64,000 nucleotides of DNA. Source: Symsagittifera roscoffensis. Its lineage: Eukaryota > Xenacoelomorpha > Acoela > Convolutidae. Location: NCBI RefSeq assembly GCF_963678635.1, contig NC_087070.1, forward strand, positions 38,824,600 through 38,888,599, given 5' to 3'. The notes under the pieces are model-generated. The model was not told the DNA's origin and did not search any database. It worked only from the letters and a program-made list of their open reading frames with translations. The translations under genes and the position numbers were made by a program. This document shows positions 35,140 through 46,900 of this stretch, in pieces. Positions within the stretch are counted from its first letter, which is position 1. The number at the start of each line of letters is the position of its first letter.

Positions 35140-35378
35140 GGAATAGATTCTGAAACACTCAATGTGGTTTTCGTCATAAACTTGGAAATTGAAACACAGC
35201 AGTTTGAAATATTCAGAGGAGAATTAATTCGGAGTCGAAACACAAATTAAGTTTTGTCAAGTGAAGCTGATACCATCTCTAGTCCTGATGGTACTGTATT
35301 TCCCAGCCATTAACTTACGTTTCAACACCCAAGTAATTCCCGGCCGACCGATACATAAATAGAGCATGCGGGGCTTAC

Positions 35379-35799
35379 CTAAGCTGCCGAAAATTTTTCC
35401 AAGGACGGCTGTGAAGCTGTCACTGAAAAACTGTCTCTGTGAGAAGAGGACCCCCAGACAAATTGAAATATCGCCCAGCGAAATACTCATCAGATAAACG
35501 TCAGAAGAGGTCTTGGTGTTGTCAACAACTAACACCAGCAGCACAAACAAGTTCAAAAGTAGCCCCAAAACAACAATAATGCACATGACAAGTCTCAAAT
35601 AATCGCCAACTGAATTATAGACTTCGAAAAAGTGTTCACATTCGCTCAAATGTGAGCTTGCGCTTTCAGGTATGAACAAAATGGAGGGGTCTTCTAGTTC
35701 TGAATAGTCTAAGTTTTCTGGGAGGAAAAAGTATTTTTCAAAACTGCTGTCAAAATAATGCAGGCAATCTGCGATCAGATATATAGAAACGTTATTCAT
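35379..35799 (-). CDS. Class A GPCR exon 1: extracellular N-terminus, TM1, TM2
   Basis: From ATG 35799 the exon gives 140 codons plus one base, ending at donor TTAG|GTAAGC. The ~65-residue N-terminus has one sequon (N3-V-S) and is acidic. TM1 spans about residues 68-92 with the conserved Asn (N83, LLLNLFVLL). TM2 spans about 101-119 with the conserved Asp (D110, SISLGD). ECL1 (SQRQFFSDS) leads into TM3, which continues in exon 2. The reading frame also opens upstream to 35901 and would add a hydrophobic, Leu/Ser-rich stretch encoded by a GA microsatellite. That could be a signal peptide or only 5' UTR; I prefer 35799 but the start is not settled. Ligand class was not recognised. Confidence 0.85.
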
Positions 35800-35861
35800 C
35801 TCGACAGAAATACAGTCGCGGATACAGTGAAACAAGAGAATGAGAAAAAGAAACAAAGATT

Positions 35862-35886
35862 CTGAGAGAGAGAGAGAGAGAGAGAG
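35862..35886. repeat. GA/TC microsatellite at the GPCR 5' end
   Basis: An uninterrupted GAGAGA run. On the - strand it reads as a Leu-Ser repeat just upstream of the preferred GPCR start codon, within either the 5' UTR or a signal-peptide-like extension. Confidence 0.9.
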
Positions 35887-35901
35887 AATTAGGAAAATCA
35901 A

Positions 35902-38900
35902 ATTATGGCAAGCTTATAACTTATTAAATCTCCTCCGAATCAATCAAAACGACTTGCGAAGATCATCAGCAAAACGGGTGATGCATGAAATTACATTGAG
36001 AAAAATAGATGCGCATCAATTAAATCACAATTGAAAGGTAACTCGGATACAAAAAATGCTGGTTAAAGTTTAATTCGCGATGTAACACAATTTGGGACAA
36101 CATCAAATAAATCTAATTTACGGTGCTTTTAAAAACAAATGATGCCGTGGAAATAATTTTTTATGGAAGCGATATGTTTTTTAGTTATTTTCTCATTCAA
36201 ACGTCTTATTGGTTATTTCTCAAAGTCTAAATTGAAAAATTTGCAAATTTTACTGCTCCTTTTATTGCTGGTGGTTGGCCGAAAAAAAAAGACCGAGTCC
36301 AATCGATGGTAAGAAAAAGGAATGGACTTATAGATAAATAATTGTCGTAACAGATCTGAAATCAGTTCAGAACAAGATATAAAATCAGCGTAAACCTGAA
36401 TTTATTAAGCCCCCAATAGTGTTTTCAGCCTCATTATCTGTCTCTGCTGCGTGAAGAAGGTAATCTTCTCAAAGTGTTGTTTCATCCAGCAAGGGTGTAG
36501 AAAAAATAAGCAGCCAGGAAAAATTATCATAAGCAAATATTAGCAGTTTTCTAAGGAGAACAAACAACAAATAGACAAGTTTCGGTCACTAAAATGACAG
36601 TTGTCAGAATTTTTTAAGCTTAAAAAGAGTGCGCAGAACAGCGCAGATCCGCCGATTTTCGACGCTCTTTTAGGGTGTCGTAAGAAATTTTGATCAAAAG
36701 TTTTGAGAAAAAACGTAAGAAAATAAAAAAACTGATTTATTTTTGAGAATGTGTCCTTCCCTTGAATGATTACAATCCACTTTTGAAACTAGAAGTCGAT
36801 CAATTTTTATGACTTTTAGACTTTTGCAGTTCGATCGTGGAATTTGCCTTCTCCTTTTATCAAAGAAAATGAACTGAACTTGAAAAGAAATCAAAAGTCA
36901 AACCGCGAAAAAATAAATTTGAGCGTGAACACATTTTAGGACTTTTTCCAGAAAAAGAAAAAAACAAAAAAATTACCAAGACCTTTTCAAGAGTCTTTAC
37001 TACTTTATTTACTCTTAAAAATCATTTGAGATATGAAACACTCATAAAGCAAGCGTTTCTACAATTTCTTGCGAATTTTTCCAGCAGTTAAAGTTGGAAG
37101 ATATCCGGTCTCTGGCCATTTCTTGTGCAAAATACATGAAAAAATCACTAAAAAAAGTTCAAATAATGGGGAAGCATATTTTAAATATCCAAACACTTGA
37201 TGGTTAATCGTGCAGCAAAACATGTCAAATGGCAAGCAAAAATTGATTTGCATTATTTTACAAAATATTTAAATTTTGTGGCAAAAAATCAGTGATGGCA
37301 AAAGTAGCACCGCACCGCTCGCGGTTAACTTTTCTTCGGTCGCGCAGGTTGCGGACACACCTCTTTGGTCCTGCAATAAATTTGGAAAAACTGGTTTTTG
37401 GTCGTGACAGTCTGCAAACCCCAAATTTTGCGATAGTTCGATCATAAAATCACAAACTCGGCCGGGGTAGCAAGGTCAATAAAAGTAGCCTTGTGCTCAA
37501 TTTTAATAAATTCAAAATCTGCGCTCGCAAAGATATCCATTTACAGCTCAGATTAACCGATAGGAACTAATTTTTTATTGATGGGTTGGTATTTCAAAAA
37601 GCAAGCCAGATTTGATTAATCTATAGGCGGTGCACTTCAATTTACCATGAATCGCAAAAAAAGCAGCCAGGCATCAACAGAAATCCCAATTAAGTTCGTC
37701 TACCATTCATTTTATTCAGATAGTGCAAGATTGAAAAAACGGCTGTTGTTCATCAAGCCGACATATCTACAAACCGCCATATCTTGAAGCCCATATTACA
37801 TCAGAATTATGTAAATTACACCAGAATTACGTAACAACCGCAAGTGAACAACGACAATCTGTTGTATTGTTGCTTTTTTTTTTATTTTTCGGCTTGTTGC
37901 AATGATAAAAATTTTCAAGTTGTTAGCCCTTCGGCTTGTTGGCCTACCACCGAAAAAAACTTACTTATTAAAAACTTCAAACTAAAGTATTCCGACAATG
38001 AAGCACAAAATAATACTTAAATCAATGCGGATTCGGATATTTGGCTCAAATTTTATACGAAGTTGAGTTTCTACATGGTAATTGATCACAATAATGCGTG
38101 AACAGACTGATGTTATGCCATGTAATTGTAGGCATGGAACAAGAGTTATGTAATTGAATACTATTTTGAGAATTTTGTGAGTGATAATATTTTAAAGAAA
38201 TTGCAGTCAAGATAAAGAGTTCTTTTCGAAAAATTTTCTCAAGTTGCTGTAATAAATAGCAGTTTCAAAGCTTCGCTCATTCAATTTTGAAAGAAGGGTC
38301 CATGAAAAAAGTAATTGTGAGAAATAAGTTCTCGCGTTTTGTTTATTTTAATCAAAGCTAAAATTGAATAAATAAGCAAAGGCGTCCGATTGTTTCCCAT
38401 AATTTTCTCAAATTTTTATTAGACCGCTGCCTGAGAACTCATTTAATATTTTCAAGGACACCGACGCAATCCCGGCTTAATAGAAAAGACCGAAATTACT
38501 AGTAATACAACTCCATACACTAACTCTGTGAAAGAATACTTTTTCAAAAAAATTCATAATCGAAATTTAATTGTTGTTGTTTTATCAAAAAAATTGGTAT
38601 ATCATACTAGGATAGCGTGGTCCCTTGAAAATGATCAGACCAGATCTTTTGAGAAAAAGATACCGGAGCGCTGAAATTGTTTTACAATTATGATTTTGCC
38701 ATTCAGAAAGATTTCGCAGTTTATTTTCAAACAAATCTTATGTTTTGTTACTTCGTAAAACCTCTACATTATCATGTTAAGGTGGAAATTTCAAAAGAAT
38801 TGTCATCATTGAGTTTTGATGAGAATTAAGTCAATCCAATAGTAGTTATTAAACCGTAAAATACGTTGAAGCGAGCATAGTTTTTGATATAAACAAGATC

Positions 38901-39300
38901 GTAGTTATAATTATTAACCTGAACAGGTACTGACTCAGCAGATTTTTGAAATGAACAAATTATCCACAAGGTAGTTTTCAACATTATAGCATACAATTGC
39001 TTGCGGAGCCTGCCTATTATAGTTGCTTTTTGGTGGTACTACTCTTTCATAGCAGTACCTTTTATCGTAAAATGAGCTTTTTGGTGTGTACATAAAAAAC
39101 AAGTGTAATATGTCAAAAAATTCACTAAAAGAGTAGAAAATCTATGAGAATTAAATATTTAGGAATGTTTCCTTTCGCTTTTTTCGCTTCAATTTCTTAT
39201 GTGACTTATGCGAATTTTAAGTATACTCCTTCTTAATTATCTTTTTTTTCGCAAAGACAGCGTAAAATTTTCATAAATGAGAACGTAGGCAGTTTTGAGT
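35902..39300. other. Unassigned stretch upstream of the GPCR gene
   Basis: It should hold the GPCR promoter and any 5' non-coding exon, but I see no definite TATA box or splice pair. 37300-37480 is less AT-rich (CACCGCACCGCTCGCGGTTA) and unexplained. No repeats of the families seen elsewhere. Confidence 0.4.
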
Positions 39301-39306
39301 AATCGC

Positions 39307-39440
39307 ATTTTTGTTCCGACCCTCAAAGAAAGAGATGTGATCGAAAAATTATGCTCGGGGTTGCTTTTTCTTTCTGTCAGTTTCCGAATTTTTATGTAAT
39401 TTGGTTCCAATATTTGATTACAATTCAAGCTTTATGCTTT
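39307..39440 (+). mobile_element. HE-family 5' fragment
   Basis: TTTTTGTTCCGACCCTCAAAG and ATTATGCTCGGGGTTGCTTTTT match the HE 5' end, with decay after about 100 bases. Confidence 0.5.
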
Positions 39441-39969
39441 ATGCAAAAATTTTTCATGTTTTTCCACTCTTAATATTTTTTATAAACATTAGTAGCTCAC
39501 TTCGAACTACATTGTTCAGAAAGTGAGCGGATAGTTTTGATATATGTTTTATGACTTTTTATGACTAAAAAAAAACAAGAAATGACTAACTGCTGGGGTC
39601 TGAGACTCGCTACAAATACTATACCATAAAAAAACTATTTTTTAAAAAAAAGCAATCTTTTTGTCTACGGTCGAATCGATTCGAGAAAATTGCCTTGAAA
39701 AACCAAAAAATTCACTTTGGTCAGATAATTTAAATCAGTTTTATATTGCTTCTCATAACACGCGTAAACGGTGAATGAAATCGTTCTGAACAGAATTGAG
39801 CCATGATTTTTGGTATTTTTAGAACACGAGACCCTAAGTAAATCCTTCAAAACTTTGAGTAATGTGTGGAGGAACAATTTATGACAAAATGAATATAACA
39901 TTTTTCTTCTTTTTTCATCTCATAACAACTTCTATTAACAAAAAAATATTTGGGCACTAAAGGAAGACA

Positions 39970-40008
39970 GAGTGCTCAGGGCTTCGTCCTGATATACAAT
40001 CAGTCTTG
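39970..40008 (+). mobile_element. HE-family 3' fragment abutting a second HE copy
   Basis: GTGCTCAGGGCTTCGTCCTG and ATATACAATCAGTCTTG form an HE 3' end. It directly precedes the 5' end of the next HE copy at 40009, so the two are head-to-tail with no spacer. Confidence 0.6.
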
Positions 40009-41807
40009 TTGCTCCGACTTTCGTAACAAAAGTAACGAAATATTTGAGCTCGGGGTGGGTTTTTTTCTTCTGACAAATTTCGACTTTTTGACTAAACATT
40101 TTTGACGGAATTAACTTTTAAATCATTTGAAAACTATTGCTGTCCGAGCTTAAATTTGAAAAGATATTTTACCTGAGATCATTTTTCGTAAAGTGTTGGG
40201 CGGGGTTTAAGGATTGCTATTCTGGCCAATATGGGACAATTAACGCGCGATATATTTCGCGCTATTAACGCGTGAGCGAGATTTAATCCGTCTGAGAAAT
40301 CGTTCCAAATTGGTTCAAGGAAGATACTATGCCATAATTGATTTGTTGATAGGAGCAAAATCTATCACTTTGTATTTAATATGACGTGTGGGGGGATGTT
40401 TTCACATAAAATCTCAATTTTTTTAAAATTTTTTTTGTTTAATTTCACATTACGAGGCCAAACTGTGCACTGGATAGGCGCACATTATTTTGTCTGTATG
40501 TGCCTGGATTCCAGAAACTAATCTTAAAACATGTTCCAAAATGTAAGTGGATTTCACCTACAAAATTCCGTGGATTCCGCTTACATTTGATTGTAATGCA
40601 AATTTTGTCGTCTTATTTGTTGTGTCGCGGATTCCGCAACAAGCGAATATAGCTATTTATTTTGGATTCCGCAAACTGTTGATGGATTCCGAATTTTGTT
40701 TATAAATGAACTTGCATATGAACAATTAAAAGTTAGAGCTGGAATTTTTACTTCTAGCAATGCGGAATTAAAAAGCAAGGACTTAACCATTGTCAGCGGA
40801 ATCCACAAACAAGTCTTAGAACATTGGTTACATAAATCGGTGGATGTCATCCTTTAGTAATTTGACAAACAAAAAAAAATAATTTCAATATTTGGAGTCA
40901 CTGAGGAATACAACACACAGCATATTGCCAAATTAGGTCAGTATTTGGGACTATTTCAATCCCAAATACAGATTTTGGGCCGAAATTCAGTAATTGTAGT
41001 CATTGGGTTGAGAGTGTATGGAACCACAACACACAGCATATCGCCAAATTAGGTCAGTATTTAGGATTCCATCGATCCCAAATACTGGTCAATGTTTGGG
41101 AATGATTGAGTCCCAAAAACTGGAATAATATAGAATGAATTAGGAATAAATTCATTGGTTTGAGTCAATAGGCTGACATTGATTAGAAACACACCAAATC
41201 GTCGAATTAGTTCAGTAATTGGGATATCATTGATCTCAAATACTGGTCAGTAATTGGGATTCCATTAATACCAAACATTGATCAAGTATTTTCCTATTCT
41301 AGTGGAATCGAATCATGTAGTTAAAAGATATAATTTTAAACGCTACTACATATATACATACATGTAAACGGAATTCGCAAACAAAAAGCGGATTCCACTT
41401 ACAATTTGCGGATTCTGCTTACAGTTGCGGATTCTGCAACAGCTCAATAAAACTATACACATGTCTTTTTGTTTGTTTGCGGACTCCACAAACTGTCTGG
41501 ATTCCGCAAATACGGTTGCCATTTAGCAACTTTGTCTATTTTTGAAGCGATTTTGAGCTGAACAATGTTTTAAGTATTTTTTGCGGAATCCATAACAGCA
41601 AAAAAAGATCGAAGAAAAGTAGCCATGATGTGGATTCCGCGACAAATCTGATTTTGACCTGTTGTGGAATCCGCATACAATGCACAGAATGCACAGTTTG
41701 GCCTCGTAATGCATTTCGTTGCATTTAAAATTTTCATCTTATTACTGCTCCATAGACCTTAAAAGTCGGAATATTCAGGGCTTCGCCCTGATACGAGCAG
41801 TCTTGTT
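40009..41807 (+). mobile_element. HE-family element interrupted by a 1.26 kb TIR element
   Basis: The left portion (40009-40448) has TTGCTCCGACTTTCGTAAC, GAGCTCGGGGTGGG, GACAATTAACGCGCGATATA and GACGTGTGGGGGGATG. The right portion (41711-41807) has TTATTACTGCTCCATAGACC, then AAAAGTCGGAATATTCAGGG, CTTCGCCCTG and AGCAGTCTTGTT. Together they make one normal HE copy, split by the later insertion. Confidence 0.8.
40449..41710. mobile_element. TIR element (1262 bp) with internal GCGGATTCCGC repeats
   Basis: Perfect terminal inverted repeats of about 21 bp start ATTACGAGGCCAAACTGTGC. The interior has dozens of GGATTCCGC/GCGGAATCC motifs. It also has a threefold sub-repeat (CAAATTAGGTCAGTATTTGG, about every 115-140 bp at 40930-41280). 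No transposase ORF. It sits inside an HE copy, whose halves fit together when it is removed. No clean target duplication was seen, so the superfamily is unassigned. Confidence 0.8.
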
Positions 41808-43755
41808 TGATTTAAAATAGCTAGAAATATTGAGTGAACTAGAATTCTACAGAGAAGTGTAATATTGTTTTTTTTTGTTGTTAATTCGAGCGGCACCTGG
41901 CTCTCATATTTGGTTTTCCCACTGGAGCCTCTATCAAACATGCACCGTGACCCAGTTTTATTTTCATCTAATGCGGATTTTACATCAAATGTTGTGCATT
42001 ATTCAAAAAAAGTGATTGAATTGTCACCTGCGTAAGAGTCCGCATCCAGTTTCAAGCGTAATATAAAACTGTATTGTTATTTTTGCAAGAGCTACAAAAT
42101 CGGAAGCTGCTTCATTTAGCGCTGGCTTGGTAAACTATTTTTTAAAAAATTAAGTTTTTATCGTGCAAAAAGTTTAGAATTTTCAAATAACTTTTTCAAT
42201 TGTTTTTTTTTCTTATTCAACTTTTGAAGGTAACCAAAAACTATTTTCTTAAGTTGATCAAGCCTGGCGAACTTTGTAGGGTTTTAAGCCTATTTCATTA
42301 ACTCTTTTTGCGTTTGCATTTTTGCGTTTGCTGTCATCACACCAGAACAAAAAAAACGACACTGATTTGAAGAAGAAAAAGAGATAAATCCCTTTTATAA
42401 TATTCGTTGAGATAAATCTTCAACTTGATTGGTTCCATCTTTTCTGTTCCAAAACTTTTTGATGATTGAGTCTTCTAATAAAACGAGGCAAATCTCGCAA
42501 AATGATATTTTCTTCTAGCTTATGAAGAAAAAGAAAGGGAATATTCATGCTCGGGTAGATTTTTGGATTCAGACCAATTTATATGAGGCTTCATCGAACA
42601 TGTTTTCTAATACACAATGAAGATATTACCTTCTTGATGATAAAAGCAAAAAAAAATTTTATTTCACATACGATCTTAAGTCTTAGGTAAAACTCTTTAG
42701 ATACCTAAACTGCCACCAAAAACCAGTTTTAGACCAGTTAAAGACAGTCGGAATACTGAAGGCTTTGCCCTGATACGATCAGTCAAGTTCCAAATTTTTT
42801 GTTGGACGCGAACTGATCTCAAAAACGTGCTAAAGATGCGAGGTCCATCAAAGTTTAGTTTGATTTCAACGTTTATGTTTGGAGGAAGTGTTCCAAAAAA
42901 GCGAACACAAAGTCAATTTTTCATTTTAGTTCATAAAAGTTTACAAACATTTTTCAACAAATTACACTAGGGAGACCTAAATGCGTAGACCGAAAACTCC
43001 GAGTCTAAAGCAGAGTTTATGCAGATTTTATTCAAGGTTGATTGATCAGAAATGATAATTTTTTAGGGAAAGTAAGAGTGATTCTTTCTGTCAAAAAATT
43101 TGTTGAAAACTTCTGAATAGATTAACTTGCTGATTTTTTGCAAAAACGACGATTCCTTGATGATGGAGGTTTTCATTTATGCTAGACTAATTTTGGTTTT
43201 TCGACCTACAATTACTGCAAATTTTTACAATGAGTTCTAAATTATTTTGATGTTTAATTTAGCTCAAAGTATAAAAAATATCTGAATCATATGTGTTCAA
43301 AATTGACAGTTTGTGGCAGAAACTAATTCATACATCTGAATGTGCAATCGGAGCTCCTCGGGTTTTACCCTTATACGACCAGTTAAGTGGGTTTATATAT
43401 AAATTTATTTTTTACCGTACAAAAGCAAAAACCAATCGTTGTAATCAAACAAAAACTAATGATTGCTTTCTAATTGAAAACATTTTGAGTACTTTACAAT
43501 AAAAAAGTCTATATAAAAAGTATTAAAAGAGGTCATATTATTTGGAAGAGTATTACACTTCTAATCGAATATAATATCCCAATTGAAAAAACTAAAGAGA
43601 AGGGTGGGGCACGTTGTCAGATTTTTGCTCAGCACTTTAGGACACAAGTGTTCATTGTAGCACAAATTTCATCTCTCTGCCTAAAATGGTTTTTTAGGAT
43701 CGTTTTTCCAAATAAGTTGATGCTCTTTGATGTTATTTTCGGTGTTAATTTTTTT
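41808..43755. other. Unassigned AT-rich stretch
   Basis: Contains an HE 3'-end remnant at about 42745-42788 (AGTCGGAATACTGAAGGCTT, TGCCCTGATACGATCAGT) and perhaps another at 43350-43385. No gene recognised. Confidence 0.45.
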
Positions 43756-43759
43756 AACA

Positions 43760-43980
43760 CTACCCCAGTCAAGGTGCTCCATTTATGTTTCGACTGTCTC
43801 TACAAAAAAAATCGGCGTGTTTCCTTTCTCGACCAAAGTTCGAAATGATTTGTTTTCTCGACCGTTTCGAACGACATTTTTTGAGAATTTAATTGTTTCA
43901 ACCCGCATAGATATATTACGACTTTTTCGACAAAAAATGGTTTTTTTTTTGTCTCGACTTTCTGCACCCTAAAAATCTTC
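43760..43980 (-). repeat. Degenerate fringe of the 22-bp repeat
   Basis: TTTATGTTTCGACTGTCTC, TTTCTCGACC and TCTCGACTTTC are scattered at irregular spacing, in the orientation opposite to the main array about 200 bp further on. ORFs here are artefacts. Confidence 0.5.
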
Positions 43981-46900
43981 CAAAGTCAATTCCAGATTTT
44001 TACATGCTCTGGAGAAGTTGATTGTTAAGTGTTGTGTGTATAAACACGCGCCAATCTTCATCAATATTTCATTGAGTAGCTTTGAACGAGCAAACGTAAA
44101 AACTTACCGGAGTTCAAAACTGAAGCATCATTATTAGTTTCGTTTTTCACATTATTTGATGACCAATCAAATTCCCGGGTCGAGATGCTCAATTTATGCT
44201 TCGAATTTCAAATTCGAGCGCATATCAGTGCTCGACTAAAAGAGAATAGTGGAGACAGGGGTTTGGGTCGAGCACAAATTCGACATACCTCGAGTCAGTC
44301 GAGAAGATACCTCGAGTCTGTTCGAGAGCAGTCGAGAACAGTCAAGCACGTTCGAGCACGGTCGAAAAATCCCTCAAGCACAATAAAAAAAAAACCTCAA
44401 GCATGGTCGAAGTATATCTTGAATAAGGTCAAAATATACATCGAGCACGGTCGAAACAATCCTCGAGCACGGTCGCAAAATAGCTCGAGCTCGGTCTAAA
44501 AATATCTCGAGCACGGTTGAAGCATAACTCGAGCACGGTCGAAACCTACCTTCAGTATGGTCGAAACATATTTCAAGCCCGGTCGAAACATACCTCGAGC
44601 ACGGTCGGAAAAAACCTCGAGCACGGTCGAAACATACCTCGGGTACGGTCGAAAAATAATTCGAGCAAGGTCGAAACATACCTCCAGCACGGTCTAAACT
44701 TACCTCAAACCCGGTCGAAAGATACCTCGTGCACTGTCGAAACATACCTCGAGCACGGTCAAAACATACATCGAGCACGGTCAAAACATACATCGAGCAC
44801 GGTCGAAAAATAATTCGAGCACGGTCGAAACATACCTCCAGCACGGTCTAAACTTACCTCAAACCCGGTCGAAACATACCTCGCGCACTGTCGAAACATA
44901 TTTTCAGCACGGTCGAAACATACCCCGAGTACGGTTGAAACGGACTTCGAGCGCGGTCGAAACTAACCTTGAGCATGATCGAAAAATACCTCCACCACAG
45001 CCGAAACCTTCCTCGAGCACGGTCGCAAGATACCTCGAGCACAGTCTAATCATACCTCGATCTTGGTCAAAACATCCTCGAAAGCGGTCGAAAATTACCT
45101 CGAGCACGGTCGAAACATAACTGGAGCACGGTCGAAACATACCTGGAGCACGGTCAAAACATACCTCGAGATCGGTCGAAAAACACCTCGAACCAGGTCG
45201 AAACAAACCAGGAGCACAGTCAAAAAAATACTTCAAGCAGAGTCGAAACATAAATCGAGCACGGTTGAAACATGCCTCGAGCTCGGTGTAAGCATACCTG
45301 GAGGACGGTCGAACCAAGTCTCGAGCACGGTCAAAACATACCTCGAGCACATTTGAAACAAACCTCGAGCACGGTCGAATCATACATCGAGCACGGTCGA
45401 AACCTACCTCAAGCCCGGTCGAAACATACCTAGCGCACTGTGGAAACATATCTCCAGCACGGTCGAAACATACCTCGAGTACGGTTGAAAAGGACTTCGA
45501 GCGCGGTCGAAACTAGCCTTGAGAATGATCAAAAAATACCTCCACCACAGCCGAAACCTTCCTCGAGCACGGTTGATACATACCTCGAGCACGGTCGATA
45601 CAAACCTTGGGCACTGTCAAAACATACCTCGAGCACGGTTGATACATACCTCGAGCATTGTCAAAACATTGATGAGCATGGTCGATTCATACCTCGAGCA
45701 CAATCAAAACATATCACAGAACATACTTCAAGAATGGTCGAAACATGAATCGAGCATGGTTGAAACATGCCTCGAGCACGGTCAAAACAAACTTCGAGCA
45801 CGGTCTTAACGATCTTCGAGCACGGCCAAAACAAACCTCGAGCACGGTCGAATCATACTTCGAGCACGGTTAAAACAAACCTCGAGCATAGTCGAAACAT
45901 TCTCAGAGCACGGTCAATACATTACTCGAGCACGGTCGAATCATACCAGGAGCCAGGTCGAAACATATCTCAGGCACGGTTAAAACATATTTCAAGCACG
46001 ATCGAAAAATAAATTGAACACGGTCAAAGCATGCCTCGAGCACGGTCAAAATACACTTCGAGCATGGTCGGATCATAACTCCAGCACGGTCGATACATTC
46101 CTCGAGCGATGTCAAAACATACCTCGAGCACGGTCGAATTATACCAAGAGCCAGGTCGAAACATATCTCGAGCGCGGTTAAAACATATGTCAAGCACGGT
46201 CGAAACAAAAATCGAGCACGGACGAAACATGAATAAAGCACGGTCAGAACAAAAGTTCGAGTACGGTCGAATCATACCTCGAGCACTGTCGAAACGAACC
46301 TCGAGCATGGTCAGAACATACGTCGAGCACTGTCGATATACACCTCGAGCACGGTCAAAACATAACTCGAGCACTTTCGATACATACCTCGAGAACTGTC
46401 AAAACAAACTCGAGCATGGTCGAAATATACCTTGAGCTTGGTCGAAACATACCAAGAGCCGGGTCGAAACATATCTCGAGCACGGTTAAAACATATTTCA
46501 AGCACGGTCGAAACGTAAATCGAGCAAGATCGAAGCATGCCTCGAGCACGGTCGAAATCTACCTCGAGAATGGTCGGAACTTACCTCGAGCACGGTCGAT
46601 AACATAGCTCGAGCACTGCCAAAACAAACCTCGAGCACGGTGGATACATACCTTGAGCACTGTCGAAACAAACCTCGAGCATGGTCGAATCATACCAAGA
46701 ACCAGGTCGAAACCAATCTCGAGCACGGTCAAAACATATTTCAATCGTGGTGGAAACAAAAATCGAGCACGGTCGAAACATGACTAAAGCAAGGTCAAAA
46801 CAAACTTCGAGCACGGTCGATACAAGCCTCGATCATGGTCGGAACATACGTCGAGCACTGTAGATATTTACCTCGAGCACGGTCAAAACAAGGCTCGAGC

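Larger units (their letters stand above)
19563..35378 (-). other. GPCR intron 1 (15.8 kb, phase 1)
   Basis: The donor G|GTAAGC at 35379/35378 and acceptor TTTAG|GG at 19563/19562 match in phase and rejoin TM3 without gaps. The intron holds HE copies (20319, 24481, partial 19900 and 29656), hAT-type MITEs (23340, 26555, 27651), a foldback (25423), small 22-bp repeat islands (22960, 23899, 31505), a transposase-like relic (27238) and a partial TIR element (34625). Confidence 0.75.

Noticed and set aside
36411..36460. + strand exon-like segment between GTTTTCAG and GAAG|GTAATC
   Set aside because: Only 31 bases, no partner exons in matching phase, no recognisable peptide.
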